Source: Kineosporia rhizophila
Lineage (GTDB): Bacteria > Actinomycetota > Actinomycetes > Actinomycetales > Kineosporiaceae
Direction of reading: 5' to 3'
Assembly: GCF_021277265.1 (NCBI RefSeq)
Contig: NZ_JAJSOH010000005.1
Location: 248,001 to 312,000, forward strand
DNA length: 64,000 nucleotides
The translations under genes and the position numbers were made by a program. This document shows positions 9,810 to 19,525 of this stretch, one piece after another. The notes under the pieces were generated by a model. That model ran no database searches. It was not told the DNA's origin and saw only the letters and a list, made by a program, of their open reading frames with translations. Within the stretch, counting starts at the first letter, position 1, and every line of letters begins with the position of its first letter.

Positions 9810-10964
9810 GTGAACGTCGGCAAGTCCGACCACCACGCTTGCGCCCTGGACCCGTCCGGCAAGAAGATCCACGATCGGGCGTTGCCGAACGAGCAGGCCG
9901 TCGTCGCATGTCCTGACCGGCCTGCAGGCCCACGGCCGGGTCCTGGTAATCGTGGATCAGCCGGCCTCGATCGGAGCACTCGTGATTGCGGTAACCCGCC
10001 TTCCGAGCATCGACGTTGCCTACTTGCCCGGCCTGGCCATGCGCCGCATGGCCGACCTGTATCCAGGCGAGAGCAAAACCAACGCCCGCGACGCCTACGT
10101 CATCGCCGATGCCGCCCGCACCATGCCCCACACCCTGCGCCGGGTCGGCACCGACGAACCCATCGCCGGTCTGAGTGTCCTGGCCGGATACGACGACCTC
10201 ACCGCTCATTCCACCCGACTGCGTGATGCCCTGCCGCACGTTCATCCAGCGCTGGAACGGTTGCTCGGCAAGCATATTGACCGGCCGGGGTAATCGCGCC
10301 GCTGGCCGCAACACCGACCCCGGCCGACCTGCGTCACCTCGACCAAAGCGCGATCAGCGCCTAGCCCGGATTGCCTCTGCTTGCCAAGACCCTGCGCACA
10401 GATCGTCACCGCTCTGGCCGGGCAGACCCGGACCATCCCGGCCACCGCCAAGTTCGGACGGGTCATCGCCGAAGTCGCCGCCCAACCGCGAGACGTCCGG
10501 GCCGAGCGAGCCGAGCCGGCCAAGGAACTCGAGGCCCGCCTGGAGGCCCACCCTCTTGCCTCGCTTCTGAGCTCGATGCCCGGCATCGGCCTCAGGACCG
10601 CCACCAAGATCCTCACCACCATCGGCGCCGGCTCCGCGTTCCCCACCGCCGCACACCTGGCCGCCTACGCCGGTCTGGCCCCCGTCACCCGCTGCTCCGG
10701 CTCCTCCATCCGCGGACAATCCCTTCGCGGCGAGGCAACCAGGCCCTGAATAACGCTCTGTCCTTGTCGACATTCGCCAGCCTCAAGGACCCGGAGAGCC
10801 GTGCCTACTACGACCACAAACGAGCCGAGGGCAAGCGTCACAACGTCGCAATCGTCTGTCTCGCACGCAGACGAACCGACGTCCTGTTCGCCGTGCTCCG
10901 CGACCGCAAGCCCTACCAGTCCCGGCCTACTGTAGGGATTGCAGCAACTACCGCTGCTGCTTGA
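9810..10964 (+). pseudogene. IS110-family transposase, multiply frameshifted
   Basis: The family pattern is recognisable across three frames. It opens with VNVGKSDHHACALD from GTG 9810 (DEDD nuclease start). The frame shifts near 9910 into VDQPASIGALVIAVTRLP...YPGESKTNARDAYVIADAART. It shifts again near 10285 and meets a TAG at 10362. It resumes around 10381 with the C-terminal part SMPGIGLRTATKIL...GLAPVTRCSGSSIRGQS, including the conserved Ser region. A last shift near 10735 leads to NQALNNALSLSTFASL...YYDHKRAEGKRH. At least four lesions rule out an active transposase. It lies between copper cargo and the conjugation module. Confidence 0.9.
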
Positions 10965-11418
10965 CAGGACCCCCGGCGGCAGGCCAGTTGCGCTGGGTCA
11001 GATTTGATGAGCCCGCGCCGATCAGGGTCGCCGAAGCCCTGCGAGCGTTCATCGACCCCATCCCTGCCGGAACCCCGCCAGAAACGATCGACACCGTCGC
11101 CTTGCATCCGCAGCAACACGACGGCCATTCCAGGCCGTGTAAGGGTTCGCATTCCTCGAACCAGACGGCACCGACACCCGCGTCCATGTGCTGGCACACG
11201 GCGACACCCTGCACCTGGGCCTAGACGAAATCTCCCATTCCCAGTCTTCACCCTGAACGACCCGCCCGTTGGTCTACCTCCGCGGCGAGGAGACCATCAT
11301 CCTCACCAGCGCAGACCCGGACTCCTCCCCATCCTCGGAGCCTCAGCCGCTGCCGTGGTCTCGCGCTGACCTGTCCTCCCGCCAAACACTAACCCAGGCA
11401 TCTGTACTGACCCGATGA
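10965..11418 (+). pseudogene. Unidentified decayed coding remnant
   Basis: Coding-like pieces occur in two frames: one gives RFDEPAPIRVAEALRAFIDP and continues about 20 residues; a second, after about 11143, gives FLEPDGTDTRVHVLAHGDTL. The second frame meets a stop at 11254 and continues as LVYLRGEETIILTSADPD up to TGA 11418. The pieces look like one gene broken by a frameshift and a stop. I do not recognise the family. It ends 78 bases before the relaxase start, next to the IS110 remnant, and may have been damaged by that insertion. Confidence 0.35.
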
Positions 11419-11496
11419 CGACGATCAAACCCTCATCCACGAGAGCTACGGGCCAGGGTGACGCTGCGGTAGACACTCACGGCGCACGGTGGTCCG

Positions 11497-14400
11497 GTGA
11501 TGTCGCTGCACAAGCTCACCGCTGGAGATGGCTATCGCTACTTGACGCGGCAGGTGGCTGCGCACGATGTCAGCGAGCGCGGGTTCTCGTCTTTGGAGGC
11601 GTACTACAGCGCCCGGGGTGAGGCTCCCGGCGTGTGGATGGGACGCGGTCTGGCTGGTCTGGATGACGCGTTGAGCTCGCTCCCGGACGGTGTCAGCGGC
11701 GTCTCTCCGGTCGAGGGCTCGATCGTCACGGAGCAGCAGATGCTGGCGCTGTTCGGGCATGGCCTTCATCCCGACGCAGCTCGCCTGCGCAAGGAACTGG
11801 AGACTGCCGGGCTGCCCCGCAAGCAGGTAGACGCGATGGGCAAGCTCGGCGCTCGCTACCGCGTGTACAAGGAGGAGTCCCAGTTTCGCCAGCGGATGCG
11901 GGCGGCGTTCGCCCGGCACAACCGGATTCGTGGCAAGCCGGAGAGATCGGCGGTGCCTGAGCCGGTACGTGCCCGGATTCGCAGCGAGGTCGCCGAGGCG
12001 ATGTTCGTCGAGCAATACGGACGCCGGTCGCTGGATGATCGGGAACGGGCCGGGTGGATGGCCCGGCTGACCCGCCAGCGCACAACGTCAGTGGCGGGCT
12101 ACGACCTGTCGTTCTCGCCGGTCAAGAGTGTGAGCGCCCTGTGGGCGATTGCCCCGCCCGAGGTGGCCAAGCAGATCCGCCAGGCGCACGAGGCCGCCGT
12201 GCGGGATGTCATGTCGTGGCTGGAGGACGAGGCCGCGTTCACCCGGCTGGGCCGCGACGGTATCCGCCAGGTCCCGGTGCGTGGGCTCATCGCCGCGGTC
12301 TTCGTGCACCGCGATTCCCGCTCGGGGGACCCGGATCTCCACACCCACGTCGCGATCTCGAACAAGGTGCAGACGTTGGACGGGCGCTGGCGCGCACTGG
12401 ACGGACGCCCGATCCACGCCATGGCGGTAGCGGCCTCCGAGCGCTACAACACCCGTCTGGAGGGCCAGCTGGGGCAGCGCCTGGGCTTGCGGTTCGCCGC
12501 CCGATCGGCCACGCCGGGCAAGCGAGTCGTGCGAGAGATCATCGGCGTCCCGGCAGCCCTGTTACAGCGGTGGTCGGCTCGACGGGCAGCCATCGACGAA
12601 CGCCGAGCAGAGCTGTCCTCGGGATTTCAGGCCAAGCACGGTCGCCCCCCAAGCTCGGTGGAAGCCGTCCGGCTGGCCCAGCAGGCCACCTTGGAAACCC
12701 GCCCAAGCAAGCACGCGCTCCGCTCGCTCGCTGAGCAACGCGCCGCCTGGCGGCAGGAAGCCATCGACGAACTCGGCTCGCCCGAGGCCCTGGACCAGGT
12801 CACGACCGACGCCCTCAGCGGAGCATCTCCGTCGGAGCCCGTGAACGATTTCAGGTCGAGCCTGGAGAACGGCGTCGAGGACCTGGCAGGCCGGGTGGTG
12901 GACATCGTGGCGACCAGCCGCGCCACGTGGAGCCAGACGCACCTGCGAGCAGAGGCCGAGCGGCAGATCCGGTCCACGAGCGAGAACAACTGGAGCATCA
13001 GCGAACTCGACCAGCTGATCAATCAGCTGGAGATACGGGCTCTGGAGCTGTGTATACGTCTTGACCCCGGGGACACGGACGACGTCGACCAGCACGCGAC
13101 GGGTGTCGAGAGGGCTCTTTCGGCCGGGCACGAGGGGCGGGGTGGTGCAGCGGTACCGGAGGTGTTGCTGCGTGCGGACAGGACGTCGGTGTACCGGCAT
13201 GTGCAGGATCGGCGCTGGACGTCACGGCAGGTTCTGGATGACGAGCAGGCGCTGATCGAGCTGGCCGGCCGCGCGGATGGGGTTCGGCTGGACCCGGTGG
13301 AGGTCGAGCTGGCCCTGTTGGAGGGCATGGCCAACACGCCCATCGGCCAGATTGAGGCCGGGTTCGAGCTGAACGAGGGCCAGGCCGGCCTGGTTCGGGA
13401 GCTGACGTTGTCCGGGGCACGGTTGCAGGTGGGGTTGGCCCCGGCCGGTACGGGCAAGACCACGGCCCTGGGCCTGGTGTCGCAGGCCTGGACGTCCGCC
13501 GGTGGCCGGGTGCTGGGGTTGACGCCGTCGGCAGCGGCTGCGGACGTCCTGCGAGGACGCCTGGACGGGCGGACGGACACGATCGCCAAGCTCCTGCATG
13601 TCCGCACCAGCGCGCAGCTTTCCACCGCTGTGCCAGGTGGCGCCGACGATGAGGAGTGGGCGCGGCGGATCGGGCCGGACACGCTGATCGTGATCGACGA
13701 GGCCGGGATGGCCTCGACCGCAGACCTGGCGGCGGTGGCCCGGATCGCCGTCGAGACGGGCGCGTCGGTCCGGTTGATCGGGGACGACCAGCAGCTCGCG
13801 GCAGTCGGTGCCGGTGGCGTGCTCCAGGACGTGGTCCGCCGGTACGGCGCGGCCACCCTCGACCAGGTCGTCCGCTTCGCCGACCCCGTCGAAGGAGCCG
13901 CGAGCCTGGCGCTGCGTGCCGGGGACGAGGCGTCCATCGGCTGGTACCTGGACCACCAGCGTGTCCACGTCGGCGACGACGCCACCGCCCCAGGACACGC
14001 GTACCGGGCCTGGCAGCAAGATCTCGCCGCGGGCCTGGACTCGATCCTTCTGGCACCCACGCACGACCTCGTCACCGCCCTGAACCTGCAAGCCCGCCAG
14101 GACCGTCTGAACCAGAACCATTTGAGCGACACAAACGCCGGTGTCGAGGAGGTGACGCTGGCCGACACCACGCAGGCCAGCGCGGGTGACACCGTGCTGA
14201 CCACCAGGAACGCCCGAGCGCTGCGCTACCAACCGCCGCCGAGCACCGGCGTCCCAGCCGGCACCGGTCAGGGTGACGAGCGGTGGGTGATGAACGGTGA
14301 TCGCTGGCTGGTGGAGTCCGTCACCCCCGACGGGGGACTGCTGGTCAGACATCACCGCACCGGCGGCCAAGCCCTGCTGCCCGCCGAGTACGTCCGCGAA

Positions 14401-17400
14401 CACGTCCGGCTCGGCTACGCGGCGACCGTCCACGCCGGGCAGGGGCTTTCGGTGGACACCGCGCACCTGGTCGCCCGGGCGGCAGAGCTGACTTGCCAGC
14501 TGCTGTATGTGGCGATGACCCGCGGGCGACTGCGCAACGACCTGTACCTGGCGAGCGCGAGCGACGGGGACGAGCACTCCCTGATCTATCGCGACACGCT
14601 CCTGCCCCCGACCGCTGCCGACCTCATCGCCAGAATCCTGCGCCGCGACGGCGCCCAGGTCTCCGCCACCACAACGATCCACCAACTTCGTGACCCGGGG
14701 ACACGGCTACGCGACCTGGCCGCCAGGTACTACGACGCGCTCCACGCCGGCATCGAGCAAGCCCTGGGCACCGAGCGGATCCAGGACCTGGCCGAAGCCG
14801 CCGATCTTGTCGTTCCGGAGCTCACGTTGGCGCCAGCGTGGCCGACCTTGGCCAACCGTCTCGCCCGCTACGCCCTGACCAGCACTGACGACGCCATCGC
14901 CCGCCTCACGGACGCGGCCAACGACAAGGAACTGGACTCAGCCCGCGACGTGGCCGCCGTGCTCGACTGGCGCCTGGCCCAGGCCGATGCACGCACCGCC
15001 GCGAACCCACGAGCGGGATCACCCGGCATGCCGTGGCATCCCGACCTGCCGCCTGCCCTGGACGAGGATCCCTTGTGGGGGCCATACCTGCGGGCCCGTG
15101 CCCAGTTGACCGTGGAAGCCTCACGAGAGGTGCACGCTCTCGCTGACATCTGGAGCGCAGATACCACGCCTGCCTGGGCCACCCCTCTGGTTGCCCTGAT
15201 CACGACCGCAGACGAGGAACTCCCGCGGGACGACCAGCATTCTGGCCTTGCCCAGCAGGCCCGCGAACTCCTGGGCGACCTGGCCGTCTGGCGGGCCAGC
15301 CAAGACATCCCGGACAGCGACGCCTCCGCTATCGGGCCGCAGCCGCTCTGGGCCGACGAACGCCGTCACCACCAGGCCCTACGTCGGCGACTTCAGCAGC
15401 TGCTGAACCATCCCAAGTCCCGCTCGCATCACTGGTCGCTCCTGATCCCCGAACCACACACGCGGGTGCTGAAAGACCCCTGGTGGCCGCAACTCGCCGC
15501 ACGACTGAGCGAACTCCACCAGGCAGGCACCGACGTTCGAGCCGTCCTCCACCACGTCCTACCAGCCGACGACGCAGGTGATCCCCTGCCCGATGAACAC
15601 CCAGCCTCCGCCCTGTGGTGGCGCATCCACGAGACCGTCCACCACGCATCCCTCCCCAGCACGGAGCCGGCCGCTGATGCCGTCGATGCAATGGAAGCGC
15701 TGCGCGATCCCTGGTGGCTGGAGCTGATCCCTCTGCTGGGCGAAGACCTCGTCAGGCAGGTGCTGCATGCGCGCAGCTTCGACGCACTCGAGGAGGCCGT
15801 TCACGCCGCCACCTGCGCTGGCTGGAACACGGTGCAGATACTCACCGTCGCGGTGGAGCACCTCCGCGACGTGTACCCGCCGTCGACTCCGCAGGGTGAC
15901 ACCACGGATAACCCCTTGAGGGCAGTGCCGCGGTCCCATGTCACCCCTGGCCTGACCAGGCACATTCTGGCGCTGCTGACCGACAGCACCACGCCGGACG
16001 AGGGCGCGCATCGCTTCCCGCTCACCGCTCTGCACGAACCAACGCAGCCCGATGACGACCCGGATACACCACCTGATCCCCTGGACGAGGAAACCCAGCC
16101 ACCGGCCGACGCCTTCTACCTCGCCCCTGCGGCATCACCCACCGGCGAGCATCACCCCGCCGCTCAAACGCCGCACCCCGTCGAACCATCCCACCAGGAG
16201 CCCGGTCCCGACGTCGAGCGTGCCCGGCTGCTGAGCGCTGCGGCTGCTGACTTCTACAGCCACCAGCTGGAAGGTTCATGGGCACAGGCGTACCTGCGCG
16301 AGCGCCTGGGCCTGATGCCGGAACAGGCTCTGCCGTCCGGCCACCGGGCGGGCTATGCCCCAGCTGGCTGGACCACGCTCATCGACCATCTCAAGGCCGA
16401 ACACCACGCAACGGACGAAGAACTCGTGACCTCAGGGCTGGCCAAGCGAGCTCGCACCGGAAACCTGATCGATGCCTTCCGGGACCGCCTCGTGCTCGCC
16501 ATCCACGCCCAGAGCCCATCGCAGCCGGACACCATGGATGTGGTCGGCTTCGTTGCCCGACGCCACCCCCGCCACGACGCCGCCCCCGAGCATCTCCGGG
16601 ACAAGGCCGGCCCCAAGTACCTGAACACGGCCCAGAGCACGCTCTACAGCAAGGGCCGCAGTCTCTTCGGACTGGCAGGGAGCGATCAAGCCATCCGCAA
16701 CGGCGCCACCCTCGTCCTGACCGAGGGACCGCTGGACGCCCTCGCCGTCACCCTGGCCGGTCAAGGCCGCTACCTCGGGATCGCCAGCCTCGGCACAGCC
16801 CTCACCCCGCACCAGGCCCACCTCCTGGCCGCCAGCCTCGCCCAGTACCCCACCGAGCTGCAGCGCCCGATCGCCGCCAGCGCCCGGGTCATGGCCGAAG
16901 ACAGCCACGGCCACGAACAGCAAGCGCCACCGCCAGAACACCGGCTCCTGGTGGCCACCGACGCCGACTCCGCCGGCGACCATGCCGCCGAACACGTCTA
17001 CAACCTCCTCACCGACGTCGGCGTCTCCGATCTCGGACGCGTTGTCCTGGACCCCGGCACCGACCCCGCCCAGCTCCTGGCCAGCGACGGAGCATCAGCG
17101 CTGCGCAACCGCATGGATCACCACCACGACTTGGCCAGCCACCTGATCACCGCGCTGGCCACCAACATGAGCGAGATCGATCGCCAGTTCATCGAGGAAC
17201 GCGCGAGGGTGGGACGTATCGCAGCCCGCCTGATCACCCGCCAACCACGAGCCCACTGGCCACGCCTCGCCGATCAGCTGGGCCGTGACCTGGACCTCGT
17301 CCCGGAGAGCGTCACGTCCCTGCTGCGCGAGGCAGCCCCCCACGCCCACAGCGCTCCAGCCATCGCGTCCAACCGAACGCCACGGCCCGCACCACCAACC

Positions 17401-17436
17401 TCACGACCGGCCGCCGTCACACCTGTCCGACGCTGA
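11497..17436 (+). CDS. traA: MobF (TrwC/TraA-type) relaxase-helicase with C-terminal TOPRIM domain
   Basis: 1979 residues. Residues 1 to about 330 form a MobF relaxase: LHKLTAGDGY start, catalytic tyrosine pair Tyr36-Tyr37 and metal-binding His282/His284 (DLHTH). Residues about 620-1000 form a RecD-like helicase with Walker A APAGTGKT (Lys654) and Walker B IVIDEAG (Asp734). The last 300 residues hold a TOPRIM-like domain: LTEGPLDALA (Glu1743) and VATDADSAGDHA (Asp1822, Asp1824), as in DnaG-type primases. It would nick oriT, unwind the transfer strand and perhaps act in priming. GTG 11497 or ATG 11500 may start it; no strong ribosome site is visible. Confidence 0.93.
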   Translation: MMSLHKLTAGDGYRYLTRQVAAHDVSERGFSSLEAYYSARGEAPGVWMGRGLAGLDDALSSLPDGVSGVSPVEGSIVTEQQMLALFGHGLHPDAARLRKELETAGLPRKQVDAMGKLGARYRVYKEESQFRQRMRAAFARHNRIRGKPERSAVPEPVRARIRSEVAEAMFVEQYGRRSLDDRERAGWMARLTRQRTTSVAGYDLSFSPVKSVSALWAIAPPEVAKQIRQAHEAAVRDVMSWLEDEAAFTRLGRDGIRQVPVRGLIAAVFVHRDSRSGDPDLHTHVAISNKVQTLDGRWRALDGRPIHAMAVAASERYNTRLEGQLGQRLGLRFAARSATPGKRVVREIIGVPAALLQRWSARRAAIDERRAELSSGFQAKHGRPPSSVEAVRLAQQATLETRPSKHALRSLAEQRAAWRQEAIDELGSPEALDQVTTDALSGASPSEPVNDFRSSLENGVEDLAGRVVDIVATSRATWSQTHLRAEAERQIRSTSENNWSISELDQLINQLEIRALELCIRLDPGDTDDVDQHATGVERALSAGHEGRGGAAVPEVLLRADRTSVYRHVQDRRWTSRQVLDDEQALIELAGRADGVRLDPVEVELALLEGMANTPIGQIEAGFELNEGQAGLVRELTLSGARLQVGLAPAGTGKTTALGLVSQAWTSAGGRVLGLTPSAAAADVLRGRLDGRTDTIAKLLHVRTSAQLSTAVPGGADDEEWARRIGPDTLIVIDEAGMASTADLAAVARIAVETGASVRLIGDDQQLAAVGAGGVLQDVVRRYGAATLDQVVRFADPVEGAASLALRAGDEASIGWYLDHQRVHVGDDATAPGHAYRAWQQDLAAGLDSILLAPTHDLVTALNLQARQDRLNQNHLSDTNAGVEEVTLADTTQASAGDTVLTTRNARALRYQPPPSTGVPAGTGQGDERWVMNGDRWLVESVTPDGGLLVRHHRTGGQALLPAEYVREHVRLGYAATVHAGQGLSVDTAHLVARAAELTCQLLYVAMTRGRLRNDLYLASASDGDEHSLIYRDTLLPPTAADLIARILRRDGAQVSATTTIHQLRDPGTRLRDLAARYYDALHAGIEQALGTERIQDLAEAADLVVPELTLAPAWPTLANRLARYALTSTDDAIARLTDAANDKELDSARDVAAVLDWRLAQADARTAANPRAGSPGMPWHPDLPPALDEDPLWGPYLRARAQLTVEASREVHALADIWSADTTPAWATPLVALITTADEELPRDDQHSGLAQQARELLGDLAVWRASQDIPDSDASAIGPQPLWADERRHHQALRRRLQQLLNHPKSRSHHWSLLIPEPHTRVLKDPWWPQLAARLSELHQAGTDVRAVLHHVLPADDAGDPLPDEHPASALWWRIHETVHHASLPSTEPAADAVDAMEALRDPWWLELIPLLGEDLVRQVLHARSFDALEEAVHAATCAGWNTVQILTVAVEHLRDVYPPSTPQGDTTDNPLRAVPRSHVTPGLTRHILALLTDSTTPDEGAHRFPLTALHEPTQPDDDPDTPPDPLDEETQPPADAFYLAPAASPTGEHHPAAQTPHPVEPSHQEPGPDVERARLLSAAAADFYSHQLEGSWAQAYLRERLGLMPEQALPSGHRAGYAPAGWTTLIDHLKAEHHATDEELVTSGLAKRARTGNLIDAFRDRLVLAIHAQSPSQPDTMDVVGFVARRHPRHDAAPEHLRDKAGPKYLNTAQSTLYSKGRSLFGLAGSDQAIRNGATLVLTEGPLDALAVTLAGQGRYLGIASLGTALTPHQAHLLAASLAQYPTELQRPIAASARVMAEDSHGHEQQAPPPEHRLLVATDADSAGDHAAEHVYNLLTDVGVSDLGRVVLDPGTDPAQLLASDGASALRNRMDHHHDLASHLITALATNMSEIDRQFIEERARVGRIAARLITRQPRAHWPRLADQLGRDLDLVPESVTSLLREAAPHAHSAPAIASNRTPRPAPPTSRPAAVTPVRR

Positions 17437-18544
17437 CTCTCCGCCGGTCCTGTCCGTCATCACCCCGTCCCGGCTCGCTGGGAACCACGTCGGGAGCCGT
17501 CACACCCCCGCTGCCTTCGGCCGCCTGACGTCACACCAGACGTGTAAGCACGTCACAGCCCTTGTGACCGCTCCTGTGACGTCACGTCGCCACGACGGTG
17601 GAGAGCACGACCGGGCGGTCTGTGACCGTGACACGGACCTTCCCGTGACGGAGATGGTGTGACCGGGCGCCCCGCCAGTGACGCGACAAGGCCACCCGGT
17701 CGGTCACAGCCGCGACGCCGACCACCGGTCACAGCTGGAACAGGACAACGACAGCCGCCGGTCACCTCGACCCACCATCTCTCGGTCACCAGGTAGCCCC
17801 TCCTGGTGGTCCTCGCCCCTGGCCGTCACCCCGGCGGTCGGCGGTTCCGGGCTCGTCACCCCGGCCGTCACCCCAGTCCGTCACCCGGCTGACGGTTCCC
17901 TCCTTCGCGGTGTCACCCCGTCCCTCGCCTTGTCACCCCTGGCCGGGGTGACGTCACCCCGGTTCGTGCTGACGGCCCGTGGGACACGCCCGCTGGAACG
18001 TCGTTGCAGGCAGCGACCTGCGCCGCCGGGGACCGGGATGGGACGTGATCGAGGTGAGCGCGACGGACGGGCACGAGGAACGTGGAGGCGCCCGAGGGCC
18101 ATGGCTGGACGGCCGGGACGTTCACCCGATCACCGGCCGGCTGATGTCCATCGCCCAGCTCCAGCAGGTCCTCCGCGCGCAGATGCAGGACGGCGCCCCG
18201 GGCCCGAACGGCGAATCGGACGAGGCCTCCTCGGACATCACACCACGCCTCAGCAACGGCGTCGGGCGTGACAGAGCGGACGGCACCGAGTCCTGGCCGA
18301 GCGCGAGCAGCACGTCGGCGACCGCAACGCCTCGTCACAGCTCGCACATCACAGCCGGTCCCGGGCCATTGCCTCGCCCCTACGTGTTGGTGATCGGGGC
18401 CCAGCCCGGTGACGGGTGTTCCGTCACAGCGTTGGCCTTGGCCGAAGCGGCGTCACAGTCACACCAGGTCCATCTCGTCGAGGCTCCACGTCACAGTGAC
18501 GGCCTGCGGCCGTCACATCACGTGCCGGGGTTGCTCGCTGTGAC
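17416..18544. repeat. Dense array of GTCAC/GTGAC pentamers
   Basis: I count 34 GTCAC or GTGAC pentamers: 24 in 17416-17957 and 10 in 18268-18544, with none between. At this base composition about two would be expected. Flanks are often CGTCAC(C/A) or GGTCAC. Two perfect palindromes occur: GTGACGTCAC at 17576-17585 and a 16-bp version, GGGGTGACGTCACCCC, at 17945-17960. The first cluster covers the end of the relaxase gene and the 542-base gap after it (17437-17978), which has no convincing gene. The second lies in the start of the next open frame. Repeated short sites suggest a DNA-binding protein array such as a transfer, partition or replication site. Confidence 0.85.
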
Positions 18545-19226
18545 CGAGCACGAGCTCGGGATCGTCGGGGACGGCTGGCAGCGCGGACGCCGTGGCGACG
18601 TGATCGTCGACCGGGTTCCGGTGAGCACGACCGTCCCCGAGCACTGGCCGCCCGCCGCGCCGGCCACCACCCTCCTGTCCGCCCAGGGGCTGCTGGTCGT
18701 GGACGGCGGCGCGCTCACGACCACATCACCGTGGTGGTCCGCCACCGTCCAGAGCGGGTGGCCCAACGCCGTGGTTCTCGTCTGCCGGCCCACCGTCGCC
18801 AGCATCACCGCCGCGCAGGAAGCCATCCGGACCCTCCAGCAGCTCCACCCCATGGCGACAGTCGCCGTGACGGCTCGGCAGAGCGAAGTAGACCTCGAGC
18901 TCGTCACGGCCGTCGTGAGCGTGGGGGGAACGCGCTGGCGCGGGCCGGTGGCTGCGGCGGCAGAACCGGTGATGGCCCGGATGCTGGCCGATCAGCGTGT
19001 GATCGGGCTCCCGATCACACGCAGCCTCTCCGACGGGCCGAGCACAGCGCCGCTCCCGCGCGCCGTCTCCGCCGCTGGCCGCCACGTGTGGGAACTCCTG
19101 GCGGAGCGGCCGACAAACCAGCTCGACGGCTCTCCGCCTTCCTTCCTTTTCCCAGCATCGCCGTTTCCGGGCACTGCCAGCCAGACCGTCGTTTCATCAA
19201 CCACTTTCACCGAGGAGATCCGTTAA
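17979..19226 (+). CDS. P-loop-like (ParA/CpsD-like) protein, function unknown
   Basis: 415 residues from GTG 17979; starts at 18045, 18054 or ATG 18144 are also possible, because the first 120 residues are disordered and overlap the GTCAC array. The core begins YVLVIGAQPGDGCSVTALALAEA, a deviant Walker A (140-148) without the usual Lys-Ser/Thr, in a fold that looks like ParA/MinD or CpsD ATPases (LLVVDGGAL, VVLVCRPT strands follow). The C-terminus is Pro/Ser/Thr rich. It stands between the relaxase and the secretion genes, with TAATG overlap to the next start. A DNA-positioning or regulatory role is possible; ATP binding is doubtful given the missing Lys. Confidence 0.7.
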   Translation: MGHARWNVVAGSDLRRRGPGWDVIEVSATDGHEERGGARGPWLDGRDVHPITGRLMSIAQLQQVLRAQMQDGAPGPNGESDEASSDITPRLSNGVGRDRADGTESWPSASSTSATATPRHSSHITAGPGPLPRPYVLVIGAQPGDGCSVTALALAEAASQSHQVHLVEAPRHSDGLRPSHHVPGLLAVTEHELGIVGDGWQRGRRGDVIVDRVPVSTTVPEHWPPAAPATTLLSAQGLLVVDGGALTTTSPWWSATVQSGWPNAVVLVCRPTVASITAAQEAIRTLQQLHPMATVAVTARQSEVDLELVTAVVSVGGTRWRGPVAAAAEPVMARMLADQRVIGLPITRSLSDGPSTAPLPRAVSAAGRHVWELLAERPTNQLDGSPPSFLFPASPFPGTASQTVVSSTTFTEEIR

Positions 19227-19525
19227 TGCTGTCCACCCGTGTCACTAGTGCCGCCTTGCGTGCGGCGCAGGTGTGTCCCGAAGCCCCGACCGGAGTGCAG
19301 GAATACGCCGACGACTTCACGTCCTGGACGTTGTGGGCCGTGCTGGTGATCCTGGCGATCGCGGCCGTGGCCGGCGCCGGAATGCTCGTCTTCGGCCGCC
19401 TGACCGGCCACCCCAAGGGTGCGCGTCTGGGCCTGGAAGTGATCATGGCCGTGATCGGCGGGGCTGTCCTCTTCGTGATCTTGCCCGGGATCGTTTCCGG
19501 GATCACCGGTAAGGGGTGCGTGTGA
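19226..19525 (+). CDS. Small two-helix membrane protein, candidate VirB2/TrbC-like pilin
   Basis: 99 residues with two hydrophobic segments (about 34-57 and 70-92) separated by a short loop RLTGHPKGARLG. Size, two-helix layout and first position in the secretion gene run match VirB2/TrbC-like or PrgI-like subunits, but no diagnostic motif is visible, so this is inference. ATG 19226 overlaps the previous stop (TAATG) and has GAGGAG upstream. Its stop overlaps the next start (TGATG). Confidence 0.65.
   Translation: MLSTRVTSAALRAAQVCPEAPTGVQEYADDFTSWTLWAVLVILAIAAVAGAGMLVFGRLTGHPKGARLGLEVIMAVIGGAVLFVILPGIVSGITGKGCV

Noticed and set aside
17678..18271. 197-codon frame in the GTCAC region
   Set aside because: Its composition is set by the pentamer repeats (many VTP and RHS-type repeats); no ribosome site and no known motif. 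Treated as non-coding.
17416..18544. CRISPR array as explanation of the repeats
   Set aside because: The repeated unit is only 5-8 bases, occurs on both strands and at irregular spacing; no long direct repeats or cas genes.
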